From the NCBI RefSeq assembly GCF_904846645.1, contig NZ_CAJHBO010000026.1:1-37268 (forward strand): 37,268 nt of DNA. The letters are read 5' to 3'. Position 1 is the first letter of the stretch; each line of letters opens with the position of its first letter. This DNA comes from Psychrobacter sp. Pi2-1. GTDB taxonomy: Bacteria; Pseudomonadota; Gammaproteobacteria; Pseudomonadales; Moraxellaceae. The notes under the pieces are model-generated. The model worked only from the letters and a program-made list of their open reading frames with translations. It ran no database searches and was not told the origin of the DNA. Below are positions 25,367 to 34,932 of the stretch, in pieces. The position numbers and the translations under genes are program-made.

Positions 25367-26533
25367 ATGAAAATCGGTGTAATCAGTGCAGATATCACGA
25401 GCGAGAGCCGTGTAGCCATAACCCCAGACGCAGTCAAAAAATTGCGCAAACTTGGGTTTGAAGTCGTCATTCAGTCAGGTGCAGGCCAAGCAGCATACTA
25501 TGCTGATGAGTTGTATCAGGCTGCGGGTGCCGACATTGCCAGTAGTCGCACCGAGGTGATTACCCAGTCCAAGATTATTACCACCGTCAATGACCTACCA
25601 GCGGAAGCCACTGAAAGCTTATCGTCTGGTCAGATCGTCATTGGCATGCTCGACCCATATCGCAACACTCAGCTAGATACTTATGCAGCCAAAGGCGCGA
25701 CAGTCTTTGCGATGGAGTTATTGCCTCGTACACTGTCACGTGCACAGAATATGGACGTATTGTCGTCACAAGCCAACCTTGCTGGTTATAAAGCCGTATT
25801 GTTAGCGGCAAATGAGTATTCGCGTCCTTTCCCGATGTTTATGACCTCAGCCGGTACTGTTAAGCCCGCCAAAGTCGTTATCCTAGGTGTTGGTGTTGCA
25901 GGTCTACAAGCGATTGCGACAGCCAAGCGTTTGGGTGCAGTGGTAGAAGCCAGTGACCTACGTCCGACCGCTCGCGAGCAAGTAGAATCACTCGGTGGTA
26001 AATGGCTTGACGTGCCGATGAGCGCAGAGGAGGCTGAAACAGCCAAGTCTACCGGTGGTTATGCATGGACACCATCAGAGCAATATGTCAAAGATCAAGC
26101 GGCTGTCGTAGATAAAGCGCTCAGTAATGCTGACATTGTTATTACCACGGCGCAGATTCCTGGTCGTAACGCTCCGCGTCTGGTACATGGCGCAACGCTT
26201 GCCAAAATGAAGGCAGGTTCTGTACTGATCGATATGGCTGCTGGTACCGGTGGTAATGTCGAAGGCAGCGTGCCTAACGAAACCATTACTACAGACAATG
26301 GCGTACGTATCGTTGGTGCCGCCAATATCCCATCTATGCTAGCCGCACAGTCTTCAGATTTGTATGCCAATAACCTTGTTAACTTTATTACGACATTGAT
26401 TGCACCTGCTGGCGATGACACTTCAGCAAGTGATGCATCAGCCAGCTTGGCACTTAACTTAGACATGGAAGACGAGATTCAGGGCGCACTGGCAGTGACA
26501 CATGACAGTCAGGTACGACTGGTCAAACGCTAG
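25367..26533 (+). CDS. pntAA: NAD(P) transhydrogenase subunit alpha, part 1 (NAD-binding)
   Basis: This is domain I of the proton-translocating transhydrogenase, which makes NADPH from NADH using the proton gradient. The 388-residue protein opens MKIGVISADITSESRVAITP. It has the AlaDH/PNT N-terminal domain to about 140, with AGADIASS and IGMLDPY, and the Rossmann part with VVILGVGVAGLQAIATAKRL near 170-189. It continues with the RPTAREQVESLGGKWLDVP and GSVLIDMAAGTGGN segments. The alpha subunit is split, as in many alphaproteobacteria and Moraxellaceae, so the membrane part is the next gene. The start follows AAGGAGACG. Confidence 0.95.
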   Translation: MKIGVISADITSESRVAITPDAVKKLRKLGFEVVIQSGAGQAAYYADELYQAAGADIASSRTEVITQSKIITTVNDLPAEATESLSSGQIVIGMLDPYRNTQLDTYAAKGATVFAMELLPRTLSRAQNMDVLSSQANLAGYKAVLLAANEYSRPFPMFMTSAGTVKPAKVVILGVGVAGLQAIATAKRLGAVVEASDLRPTAREQVESLGGKWLDVPMSAEEAETAKSTGGYAWTPSEQYVKDQAAVVDKALSNADIVITTAQIPGRNAPRLVHGATLAKMKAGSVLIDMAAGTGGNVEGSVPNETITTDNGVRIVGAANIPSMLAAQSSDLYANNLVNFITTLIAPAGDDTSASDASASLALNLDMEDEIQGALAVTHDSQVRLVKR

Positions 26534-26606
26534 TTTGAACAGTCTATTACCACATACTTTGTCACTACACATTTGCCAGTAATGAATAAATTTTTAGGAG
26601 GATTAG

Positions 26607-26987
26607 ATGATTGCCACTATTTTAGCTGCAGCGCCAGCCGGTGCGGCCATGAGTAGCACACCATTTGTAGCGATTTTCACTGTATTTGTGCTCGCTATTT
26701 TTGTCGGATACTATGTGGTTTGGGGTGTTACGCCTGCCTTGCACACGCCATTAATGGCGGTAACCAACGCTTTATCAAGTATCGTCATCGTGGGTGCGAT
26801 GCTACAGACCGTCACGATTGATGGTTCAATGTTTACACCAACCAGTTTGCTTGGTGCCTTCGCGGTATTTTTAGCCAGTATCAATATTTTTGGTGGCTTT
26901 GCCGTGACCGAGCGTATGCTTGCGATGTTTAAACCGAAAGTGAAAAAAGCGCCAGTCGCAACCACTGATATTGGAGGTGACGCGTGA
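26607..26987 (+). CDS. pntAB: NAD(P) transhydrogenase subunit alpha, part 2 (membrane)
   Basis: This short membrane component carries the alpha-side helices of domain II, which forms the proton channel with PntB. Its 126 residues include about four hydrophobic segments. The conserved YYVVWGVTPALHTPLMAVTN motif lies near 35-54, and the FGGFAVTERMLAMFK motif near 98-112. An excellent AGGAGG precedes the ATG. The last four bases overlap the next start (GTGA). Confidence 0.95.
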   Translation: MIATILAAAPAGAAMSSTPFVAIFTVFVLAIFVGYYVVWGVTPALHTPLMAVTNALSSIVIVGAMLQTVTIDGSMFTPTSLLGAFAVFLASINIFGGFAVTERMLAMFKPKVKKAPVATTDIGGDA

Positions 26988-28384
26988 ATGATTTCTCAAC
27001 AATGATTGCGGCAAATGCAGATTGGTTCTACCTAGTCGGCGCTATCCTCTTTATTTTAACTTTGCGTGGTTTGTCTAGCCCAAAGACAGCGATTCGCGGT
27101 AACCGTTTTGGTATGGCAGCGATGGCGATTGCCGTCGTGACAACCTTCTTTTTAGCAGAAGGCCCTGTACTGTGGTTAATTATCGGTGCGATGGTGTTGG
27201 GTGCCCTCGTTGGTATGTGGAAAGCGAAAACAGTCGCAATGACCCAGATGCCAGAAACGGTTGCTTTGATGCATTCATTCGTCGGTTTAGCAGCGGTTGC
27301 AATTGCACTTGCAACGGTATTACACACTGAACAACAGCATGGCGCCGTTGCTCGCATAGAGCTATTTATCGGTTGCTTCATCGGTGCAATTACATTCTCA
27401 GCCTCGGTCTTTGCCTTTGGTAAATTGGCAGCGAAAAGCTGGGCGAAAACATTGGTTGGTGGCTGGGTAAAACCGGTTCAAGCGCTACTATTTATTGCGA
27501 TGATTGGGTTCGGTGGGGTGTATTTCGTCACTGACTCACTACCAGCATTCTATGCGATGGCAGTGATTGCCGTTATCTTTGGTTGGATGTGGATTGCCCC
27601 AATTGGCGGCGGTGATATGCCAGTAGTTGTATCGCTATTGAACTCATTCTCAGGTTGGGCAGCAGCAGGTATTGGTTTCACCCTTGGCAACTCGATGCTG
27701 ATTATCGCAGGTTCTCTGGTCGGTTCATCAGGTGCGATCTTGTCTTACATCATGTGTAAAGCCATGAACCGCTCACTACTTAATGTCTTGTTTGGTGGCA
27801 TGGGCACGTCAGCTGTGGCAGCAGGCGACGACGATGGGGCACCGAAGAACTACAAAGCTGGCTCAGCAGAAGATGCAGGGTTCCTGATGTCTAATGCTAG
27901 CAGTGTGGTCATCGTACCAGGTTATGGTATGGCACAAGGCCGTGCACAAAATGCGGTAAAAGAGCTATATGAACTATTAAAAGAAGAAGGTGTTAACGTA
28001 CGCTTTGCCATTCATCCAGTTGCGGGTCGTATGCCAGGTCACATGAACGTACTATTGGCTGAAGCTGATGTACCTTATGATGATATTTTAGAAATGGACG
28101 AGATTAACTCAGACTTTGCGAGTACAGATGTGGTCTTGGTTATCGGTGCAAATGACGTTGTAAACCCATCTGCGAAAGATGATCCTACTTCTCCAATCTT
28201 CGGTATGCCGATTCTAGAAGTCAGCAAAGCCCAGACGGTCATGGTCATCAAGCGTTCAATGAGTACTGGTTATGCAGGTTTGGATAACAGCTTGTTCTAC
28301 ATGGACAAAACGATGATGATCTTTGGCGATGCTAAAAAAATGGTAGAAGAGATGGTACGTACTATCAATGGCGGCGGTCATTAA
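26984..28384 (+). CDS. pntB: NAD(P) transhydrogenase subunit beta
   Basis: PntB provides most of the proton channel (domain II, about nine hydrophobic segments, residues 1-265) and the NADP-binding domain III at the C-terminus (residues about 285-466). The latter shows VIVPGYGMAQGRAQ, FAIHPVAGRMPGHMNVLLAE, DVVLVIGANDVVNPSAKDD and the MSTGYAGLDNSLFY segment. The length, 466, is normal. The start is a GTG at 26984 with GGAGGTG upstream, translationally coupled to pntAB. A hairpin terminator ends the operon. Confidence 0.96.
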   Translation: MNDFSTMIAANADWFYLVGAILFILTLRGLSSPKTAIRGNRFGMAAMAIAVVTTFFLAEGPVLWLIIGAMVLGALVGMWKAKTVAMTQMPETVALMHSFVGLAAVAIALATVLHTEQQHGAVARIELFIGCFIGAITFSASVFAFGKLAAKSWAKTLVGGWVKPVQALLFIAMIGFGGVYFVTDSLPAFYAMAVIAVIFGWMWIAPIGGGDMPVVVSLLNSFSGWAAAGIGFTLGNSMLIIAGSLVGSSGAILSYIMCKAMNRSLLNVLFGGMGTSAVAAGDDDGAPKNYKAGSAEDAGFLMSNASSVVIVPGYGMAQGRAQNAVKELYELLKEEGVNVRFAIHPVAGRMPGHMNVLLAEADVPYDDILEMDEINSDFASTDVVLVIGANDVVNPSAKDDPTSPIFGMPILEVSKAQTVMVIKRSMSTGYAGLDNSLFYMDKTMMIFGDAKKMVEEMVRTINGGGH

Positions 28385-28438
28385 TCTCTAAGCTATGTTT
28401 TTAACCATTATTATTTGCATATAAGTTTTTAGATAAAG

Positions 28439-28462
28439 AAAGTCACTGAGGTGGCTTTTTTT
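28439..28462 (+). terminator. Intrinsic terminator of the pnt operon
   Basis: AAAGTCAC (28439-28446) pairs with GTGGCTTT (28451-28458), with one G-U pair, around TGAG. A T-run follows. Confidence 0.8.
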
Positions 28463-28663
28463 GCGTTAAAGTGGGCGGCATTTATAAGCCGACTATAGAT
28501 TGAGGTTATTTCCAATTACGGTCAGTTTTTAATGATCACAGTATTAACTGTGCCTTATGTACTCAGTATACGATTTGCACCTGATTAACCTTTTAACCCA
28601 TCTGAACAGCTTTAACGATAGACAATCACCAATTATAAATACGATGAAATAAGAGAAAAATTT

Positions 28664-29200
28664 ATGAACATGCTACTGCGTTTTTTTATTATGGTTAGCT
28701 TACTTAAGCAACAGCTCAAGCATCAATCGACGAGTGAGACTATCAGTCTAGAGACATTGACTGCACCGACTGTACGTCATTATCGAATTTTGCCCCACGA
28801 TATGGGATTTCGCGATCATTTGCCCAATTATCGTTATCTATCATTTATTGAGCTAAACGTGACACGTTGGGTAAAGGCGTGTTGTCACGAAAAAGGCATT
28901 AAATCGCTGAATTGGGTGATTGCCATGCAGGAGATGATTTATCTTAAGCAAATTAAATTTTTGGATAAAATGACGCTTAGCAGTGCAGTCGCAGGATGGG
29001 ATCATAAGTATGTGTATTTTGAGCATCGGTTTTTTGTCAAAAACCAGCTGATGGGCGTTGGTATGACCAAGTTTGTTTTTACAGATAGCAAAGGTATGCG
29101 CACACCAGAAGTATTAGACATGATGGGCGAGCAATTGACAGATACGATTAACACATGGAATGAGCACCAAGTCGCGGTAAAGTCGACTAAATCAGCCTAA
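28664..29200 (+). CDS. THEM6-like thioesterase superfamily (hotdog) protein
   Basis: This is a 178-residue protein of the 4HBT hotdog fold, close to the THEM6 type. Residues 1-14 are hydrophobic (MNMLLRFFIMVSLL) and may anchor it to the membrane, as in THEM6. The hotdog region runs from about 45 to 160. It has HYRILPHDMGFRDHLPNYRY near the position of the catalytic Asp/His-loop, WVIAMQEMIYLKQIKFLDKM in the middle, and YVYFEHRFFVKNQLMGVGMT in the beta-sheet. Acyl-CoA or acyl-ACP hydrolysis is the family activity, but the substrate is not predictable. A single-gene unit is likely. Confidence 0.7.
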   Translation: MNMLLRFFIMVSLLKQQLKHQSTSETISLETLTAPTVRHYRILPHDMGFRDHLPNYRYLSFIELNVTRWVKACCHEKGIKSLNWVIAMQEMIYLKQIKFLDKMTLSSAVAGWDHKYVYFEHRFFVKNQLMGVGMTKFVFTDSKGMRTPEVLDMMGEQLTDTINTWNEHQVAVKSTKSA

Positions 29201-29375
29201 GCCATATCGCAAAACAGTATTGAAACCCAGTATTGAAAAACAACATCGTAAAATAACTTGGCTATAATCATTTGCTGAATTTTGGTAGGATAGAGCCCAT
29301 CAAGTCGTCAGTATTAGGACGATAGCATCGTTTTTAAAATGATGATTCTCAAAACGACTAAAAAAAGGTACCGTT

Positions 29376-29585
29376 ATGACCCCACAAAAATTAAAATGGA
29401 CAGACAGCTTAGATATCGCGATTGAGCTTTACGAGAAGTTTCCAGAAACAGATCCGCAGTATATTCGTTTTACTGATTTGCATCGATGGGTAACTGAGCT
29501 TGAAGGCTTTGATGATGATCCACAAAAATCAAATGAAGGCATCCTAGAAGCCATTCAAATGAATTGGATTGATGAAGCAGATTAA
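29376..29585 (+). CDS. iscX: Iron-sulfur cluster assembly modulator IscX
   Basis: IscX is a small acidic protein that binds IscS and iron and tunes Fe-S cluster assembly. The 69-residue sequence has the family signature: [20 protein letters not shown] at 5-24, then [34 protein letters not shown] and the WIDEAD ending. It normally ends the isc operon in enterobacteria. Here it is separate, with a THEM6-like gene before it and a GyrI-like gene 65 bases after it. AAAAGG lies upstream of the ATG. Confidence 0.93.
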   Translation: MTPQKLKWTDSLDIAIELYEKFPETDPQYIRFTDLHRWVTELEGFDDDPQKSNEGILEAIQMNWIDEAD

Positions 29586-29650
29586 TCGATTTGATCTGTC
29601 AGCATTACTATAAATAGAAAACTAAATAAACAGATAGAAAAGGCCGCATC

Positions 29651-30154
29651 ATGACCTCACAAATTAAAGAGCTACCAGAAGCGATCGCTTGTCGCGGTAT
29701 CAGCGTTCGTACCACTAATAACGCTGAGATAAGCCATGACACTGCCAAGCTTGGTAGATTATGGCAGAAGTTTTATCAAAATCACGCGGGTGAACTTCCT
29801 GAAGGTGAAGATATTTATGGTGTCTATCACAACTACGAAAGTGATGATCTGGCAGGAGCGTTTGACGTTGTGGCCAGTTGGAAAGTAGCCAGCGAGCAAG
29901 ATGCTCAGTCAGAAAGCGACAATGTGGCCAATGCTAATAATGTAGTGACGGTTAATATTCCTGCAGGAAAGTACTTGGTGTTTTCTGAAGAAGGTTACAT
30001 GCCTAACACTGTGATGAATGCATGGGAAAGTGCTTGGGAATATTTTAATACGCCGGATTGTGAGCATACCCGAACGTTCAATGTAGACTTTGAGCATTAT
30101 ATCGGTGGTAACTTAGAATACGGTCAAGTTGATGTCTATATTGGTATCGAGTAA
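29651..30154 (+). CDS. GyrI-like / AraC-effector-binding domain protein
   Basis: This is a 167-residue stand-alone effector-binding domain without a DNA-binding part. Typical features are the GISVRTTNNAEISHDTAKLG opening, GVYHNYESDDLAGAFDVVAS in the centre, VNIPAGKYLVFSEEGYMP near 105-122, AWESAWEYF near 127 and the VDVYIGIE ending. Relatives bind small molecules, and GyrI itself inhibits DNA gyrase. The ligand here is unknown. The start follows AAAAGG. It may be cotranscribed with iscX. Confidence 0.8.
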   Translation: MTSQIKELPEAIACRGISVRTTNNAEISHDTAKLGRLWQKFYQNHAGELPEGEDIYGVYHNYESDDLAGAFDVVASWKVASEQDAQSESDNVANANNVVTVNIPAGKYLVFSEEGYMPNTVMNAWESAWEYFNTPDCEHTRTFNVDFEHYIGGNLEYGQVDVYIGIE

Positions 30155-30214
30155 AGTTAGTAATTGGCTTAAGTAACTTAAGCTGCTCGATCCATTATCG
30201 ACAAAAATAATGAC

Positions 30215-30250
30215 AAAAAAAGCGCTAACCTAAATCAGGTAGCGCTTTTT
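30215..30250. terminator. Intrinsic terminator, bidirectional
   Basis: AAAAAGCGCTA pairs with TAGCGCTTTTT across a partly paired ACCT...AGG loop region. It sits between the convergent GyrI-like gene and dapE. Confidence 0.88.
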
Positions 30251-30296
30251 CTTTGGCCAGATGTCATAAATTAGACAAGTGCGATTAATCTTGAAA

Positions 30297-32332
<2,036 letters not shown>

Positions 32333-32473
32333 TTCATCTCATTATTATCAATCAGCTGTCAATATACCGTCATTCAATGCGTTTTTATTGAAAGCACTTA
32401 CTAAAACCACATTATCTTTTACTCTGCCTATGCTACCATAGATGCAATTTTTCTTATTTAAACTTTTGAGATT

Positions 32474-33361
32474 ATGAACTATAAACACGCCTACCACGCT
32501 GGTAACTTTGCTGATGTGGTTAAACACATTTTATTGGTACAACTGCTTAATCAACTGGGGCAGAAAAACAAACCTTTTTATGTGCTTGATGCTTATGGCG
32601 GTCGTGGACTGTATTCACTAAGCAGTGAAGAAGCGCGCAAAACAGGTGAGGCCAAAGGCGGTATTCAAGCTTTTCTAAAAGCAGATACCGAAAAAGCCCC
32701 AGCTGCTGTCAAAGATTATATGGAAGGCATCAAGCAAGCCAAATTCACTTACGACAATAAAGTCTATCCTGGTTCGCCATGGTGGGTGGCCCATCATGTC
32801 GAAAAAACCGCAGCTAAAAAGCCTGATGCTGGCGTACGTGCTGAAGCTTTTGAAGCCAAAGCGACTGAATACGATGCGTTGAACTATCAGCTACATAAGT
32901 TGCCAATTGGTATCCAGCATCGTGATGCTTTTGAAGGTATTACCGCTGTTATTCCACCAAAAGAAAAGCGCGGTTTGATTTTCCTTGATCCCCCTTATGA
33001 GCAAGAGCACAAAGATTTTACGCGCCTGATCGATTTATTAGTCGCGGCTTATAACAAATGGCCACAAGGAACTTATGCGCTTTGGTTCCCAATCAAAAAC
33101 ATCGAAGCCGTAGAGCTCTTCTATAAAAAGCTCAAACGTACTGAAATGAGACGTCAGCTGGTTTGTGAGCTAAACATTTATCCTAATGATGTTGCGGTTG
33201 GTCTGAACGGTACAGGTCTACTGGTTATCAATCCGCCATGGCAGTTTGATAATCATGCGCGTGAGATATTACGTTTCTTACAGCCAGTATTAAAAGTAGA
33301 AGACGCGCCAAACTTGACGCCTGATAGTGCGACCAATGTGCGCTGGCTCGTCGGTGAATAG
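32474..33361 (+). CDS. rlmJ: 23S rRNA (adenine-2030-N6)-methyltransferase
   Basis: RlmJ methylates A2030 of 23S rRNA. The protein opens MNYKHAYHAGNFADVVKHIL, a highly characteristic start. The SAM-binding strand YVLDAYGGRGLYSL lies near 37-50, the family-specific PGSPWWVAHH near 101-110, and the catalytic motif LIFLDPPYEQEHKDF near 169-183. TYALWFPIKN and the C-terminal LNGTGLLVINPPWQFD complete it. At 295 residues it is slightly longer than the E. coli form (280). It is divergent from the oxygenase gene and followed 26 bases on by pssA. Confidence 0.95.
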   Translation: MNYKHAYHAGNFADVVKHILLVQLLNQLGQKNKPFYVLDAYGGRGLYSLSSEEARKTGEAKGGIQAFLKADTEKAPAAVKDYMEGIKQAKFTYDNKVYPGSPWWVAHHVEKTAAKKPDAGVRAEAFEAKATEYDALNYQLHKLPIGIQHRDAFEGITAVIPPKEKRGLIFLDPPYEQEHKDFTRLIDLLVAAYNKWPQGTYALWFPIKNIEAVELFYKKLKRTEMRRQLVCELNIYPNDVAVGLNGTGLLVINPPWQFDNHAREILRFLQPVLKVEDAPNLTPDSATNVRWLVGE

Positions 33362-33387
33362 CAATAACGGCCAATAAGGATATCAAG

Positions 33388-34302
33388 ATGACGACTCAGC
33401 CACCTATCGGCCAGCCGAATAATGCACCTTTGAACAATTCATCGCTAAATGACGGCTTGCTGCAAGATAATTCAGCGACTCAGCCACCGTTTATTGATGA
33501 GCACGAATTTAATATTCGTCTAGCGGATAACGACAGCTATGATGGTTTGACATTTGAGGTGATTGAAGCTGAAGTCGCCGAAGGTAAGCGAGTGGTAAGT
33601 CGCGGTGTCTATTTGGCACCCAATTTGATCACCACCTTATCGCTACTATCAGGCTTTTACTCGATTTTAGCGAGCACCCAAGGCGAGTTCTATAAGGCGG
33701 CTTTGGCTATCTTTTTATCCGCTATTCTTGATGGCGCAGATGGACGTGTCGCACGTATGCTCAATGCGCAAAGTCCATTTGGTGAGCAATACGACTCTTT
33801 AGCAGACATGCTAGCGTTTGGTGTTGCCCCTGCTATTTTGATTTATAGCTTTGCTTTAGAGCCATTGGGTCGTATCGGCATTGGCTGTGCGTTTATTTTT
33901 ACTGCTTGTGCTGCTTTTCGCCTTGCACGCTTTAATGTTCAGGTTGGCATTGTCGATAAAAAGTACTTTGTTGGTTTGGCGAGTCCGCTCGCTGCGATTT
34001 TGGTTACTTCGGCGGTGATGGTTGCAGTCGATCATAACGAGTGGATTGGTCAATACGATACAGCCGTCATGCTACTGTTTGCAGCTTGGGTCGTGACTTG
34101 CGGTCTACTGATGGTCAGCAATGTCAAATACTATAGCTTTAAAGAGTTTGATAAAAAGAAAGTACCTTTTGTAGTGCTTATCATTGGGGTGCTAGTCATG
34201 AGCATCGTGCTCTATGATATTCCTGTTGGTATCTTAGCTATTGGTATTATCTATGCACTATCAGGTATCGTGACTACGATAAAAGCAAATTTTAAACACT
34301 AA
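33388..34302 (+). CDS. pssA: CDP-diacylglycerol-serine O-phosphatidyltransferase
   Basis: This enzyme makes phosphatidylserine, the precursor of phosphatidylethanolamine, in the inner membrane. The CDP-alcohol phosphatidyltransferase motif is complete: DGADGRVARMLNAQSPFG followed by EQYDSLADM, near residues 115-141, with the Asp cluster that binds metal. About eight hydrophobic segments follow the family layout, beginning with GVYLAPNLITTLSLLSGFYS near 73-92. It has a long polar N-terminal tail of about 70 residues. The 304-residue length fits the Bacillus-type (class II) enzymes found in many proteobacteria. AAGGATA precedes the ATG, and it is probably cotranscribed with rlmJ. A strong terminator follows. 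Confidence 0.93.
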   Translation: MTTQPPIGQPNNAPLNNSSLNDGLLQDNSATQPPFIDEHEFNIRLADNDSYDGLTFEVIEAEVAEGKRVVSRGVYLAPNLITTLSLLSGFYSILASTQGEFYKAALAIFLSAILDGADGRVARMLNAQSPFGEQYDSLADMLAFGVAPAILIYSFALEPLGRIGIGCAFIFTACAAFRLARFNVQVGIVDKKYFVGLASPLAAILVTSAVMVAVDHNEWIGQYDTAVMLLFAAWVVTCGLLMVSNVKYYSFKEFDKKKVPFVVLIIGVLVMSIVLYDIPVGILAIGIIYALSGIVTTIKANFKH

Positions 34303-34407
34303 ATTTAATGTCTTCCATATGCTATTTTAGATTGCTATGAGTGATTTTCAAATTTTAACCATTTAAGTTAGTTAATACTGAACTAACTCTAAGTATATCT
34401 TACAAGA

Positions 34408-34437
34408 GCCGCTTATCTATTGATAAGCGGCTTTTTT
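34408..34437 (+). terminator. Intrinsic terminator after pssA
   Basis: GCCGCTTATC (34408-34417) pairs perfectly with GATAAGCGGC (34422-34431) around TATT. A T-run follows. Confidence 0.93.
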
Positions 34438-34588
34438 GTGTCTTATGAAAAACCATTATTCTCTTAATGACTTGCATACTGTCATACATAGGTTAATGAA
34501 TAATCTCATTTACATGTAATAGATAACTCCATCAAACCAATACTCGTCAAACACAGATATTAGCCAGTATTTTCTGTTCCAACCTCAT

Positions 34589-34612
34589 AATATATTCTTT
34601 AAAGAATATATT
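34589..34612. promoter_or_regulatory. Perfect 24-bp palindrome upstream of the adhesin
   Basis: AATATATTCTTT (34589-34600) is followed at once by its exact reverse complement AAAGAATATATT (34601-34612), with no spacer. It lies about 320 bases before the adhesin start. A spacerless perfect dyad of this size fits an operator bound by a dimeric regulator, or a cruciform. Function is inferred from symmetry and position only. Confidence 0.5.
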
Positions 34613-34722
34613 TATAAGTTACAAATTCAAAACAAGAACTTTACAATTAACATATAATATTTCATTATGTATCTGTAATGTTCCCTTTTATATCAAAAAT
34701 TACACAGAAATATTTCTAGAGA

Positions 34723-34740
34723 TGAGAGTTTTAGCTCTCA
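34723..34740. repeat. Small inverted repeat upstream of the adhesin
   Basis: TGAGAG (34723-34728) and CTCTCA (34735-34740) flank TTTTAG. It may form a short hairpin in a long adhesin leader or be part of a binding site. The signal is weak on its own. Confidence 0.3.
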
Positions 34741-34932
34741 AAACTTTAAGAATAATATTTTAATTTTCTAGTGGACAGGCTGTTCATAGAAACACTCAAC
34801 CAATAGCTTCCTTGTTTAACTATTTATCAACACTAACGTCTATGTCTAATAGCGATAGCTTAACTATCAGTCTATTTATATAGCCATCATATAGTTGCCT
34901 TAATAGCGACTTTATATATACAGGATACTCTC

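Larger units (their letters stand above)
34303..34932. other. AT-rich control region upstream of the adhesin
   Basis: Apart from the pssA terminator and two inverted repeats (listed separately), these 630 bases contain no recognised gene. The stretch from about 34440 to 34930 is strongly AT-rich, as often seen upstream of acquired or silenced surface genes. No clear sigma-70 pair stands out. AGGA seven bases before 34933 is the ribosome-binding site of the adhesin. Confidence 0.5.

Noticed and set aside
28537..28552. Hairpin CACAGT-ATTA-ACTGTG before the THEM6-like gene
   Set aside because: Only a six-base stem with no T-run and no clear link to a start site; chance occurrence is likely.
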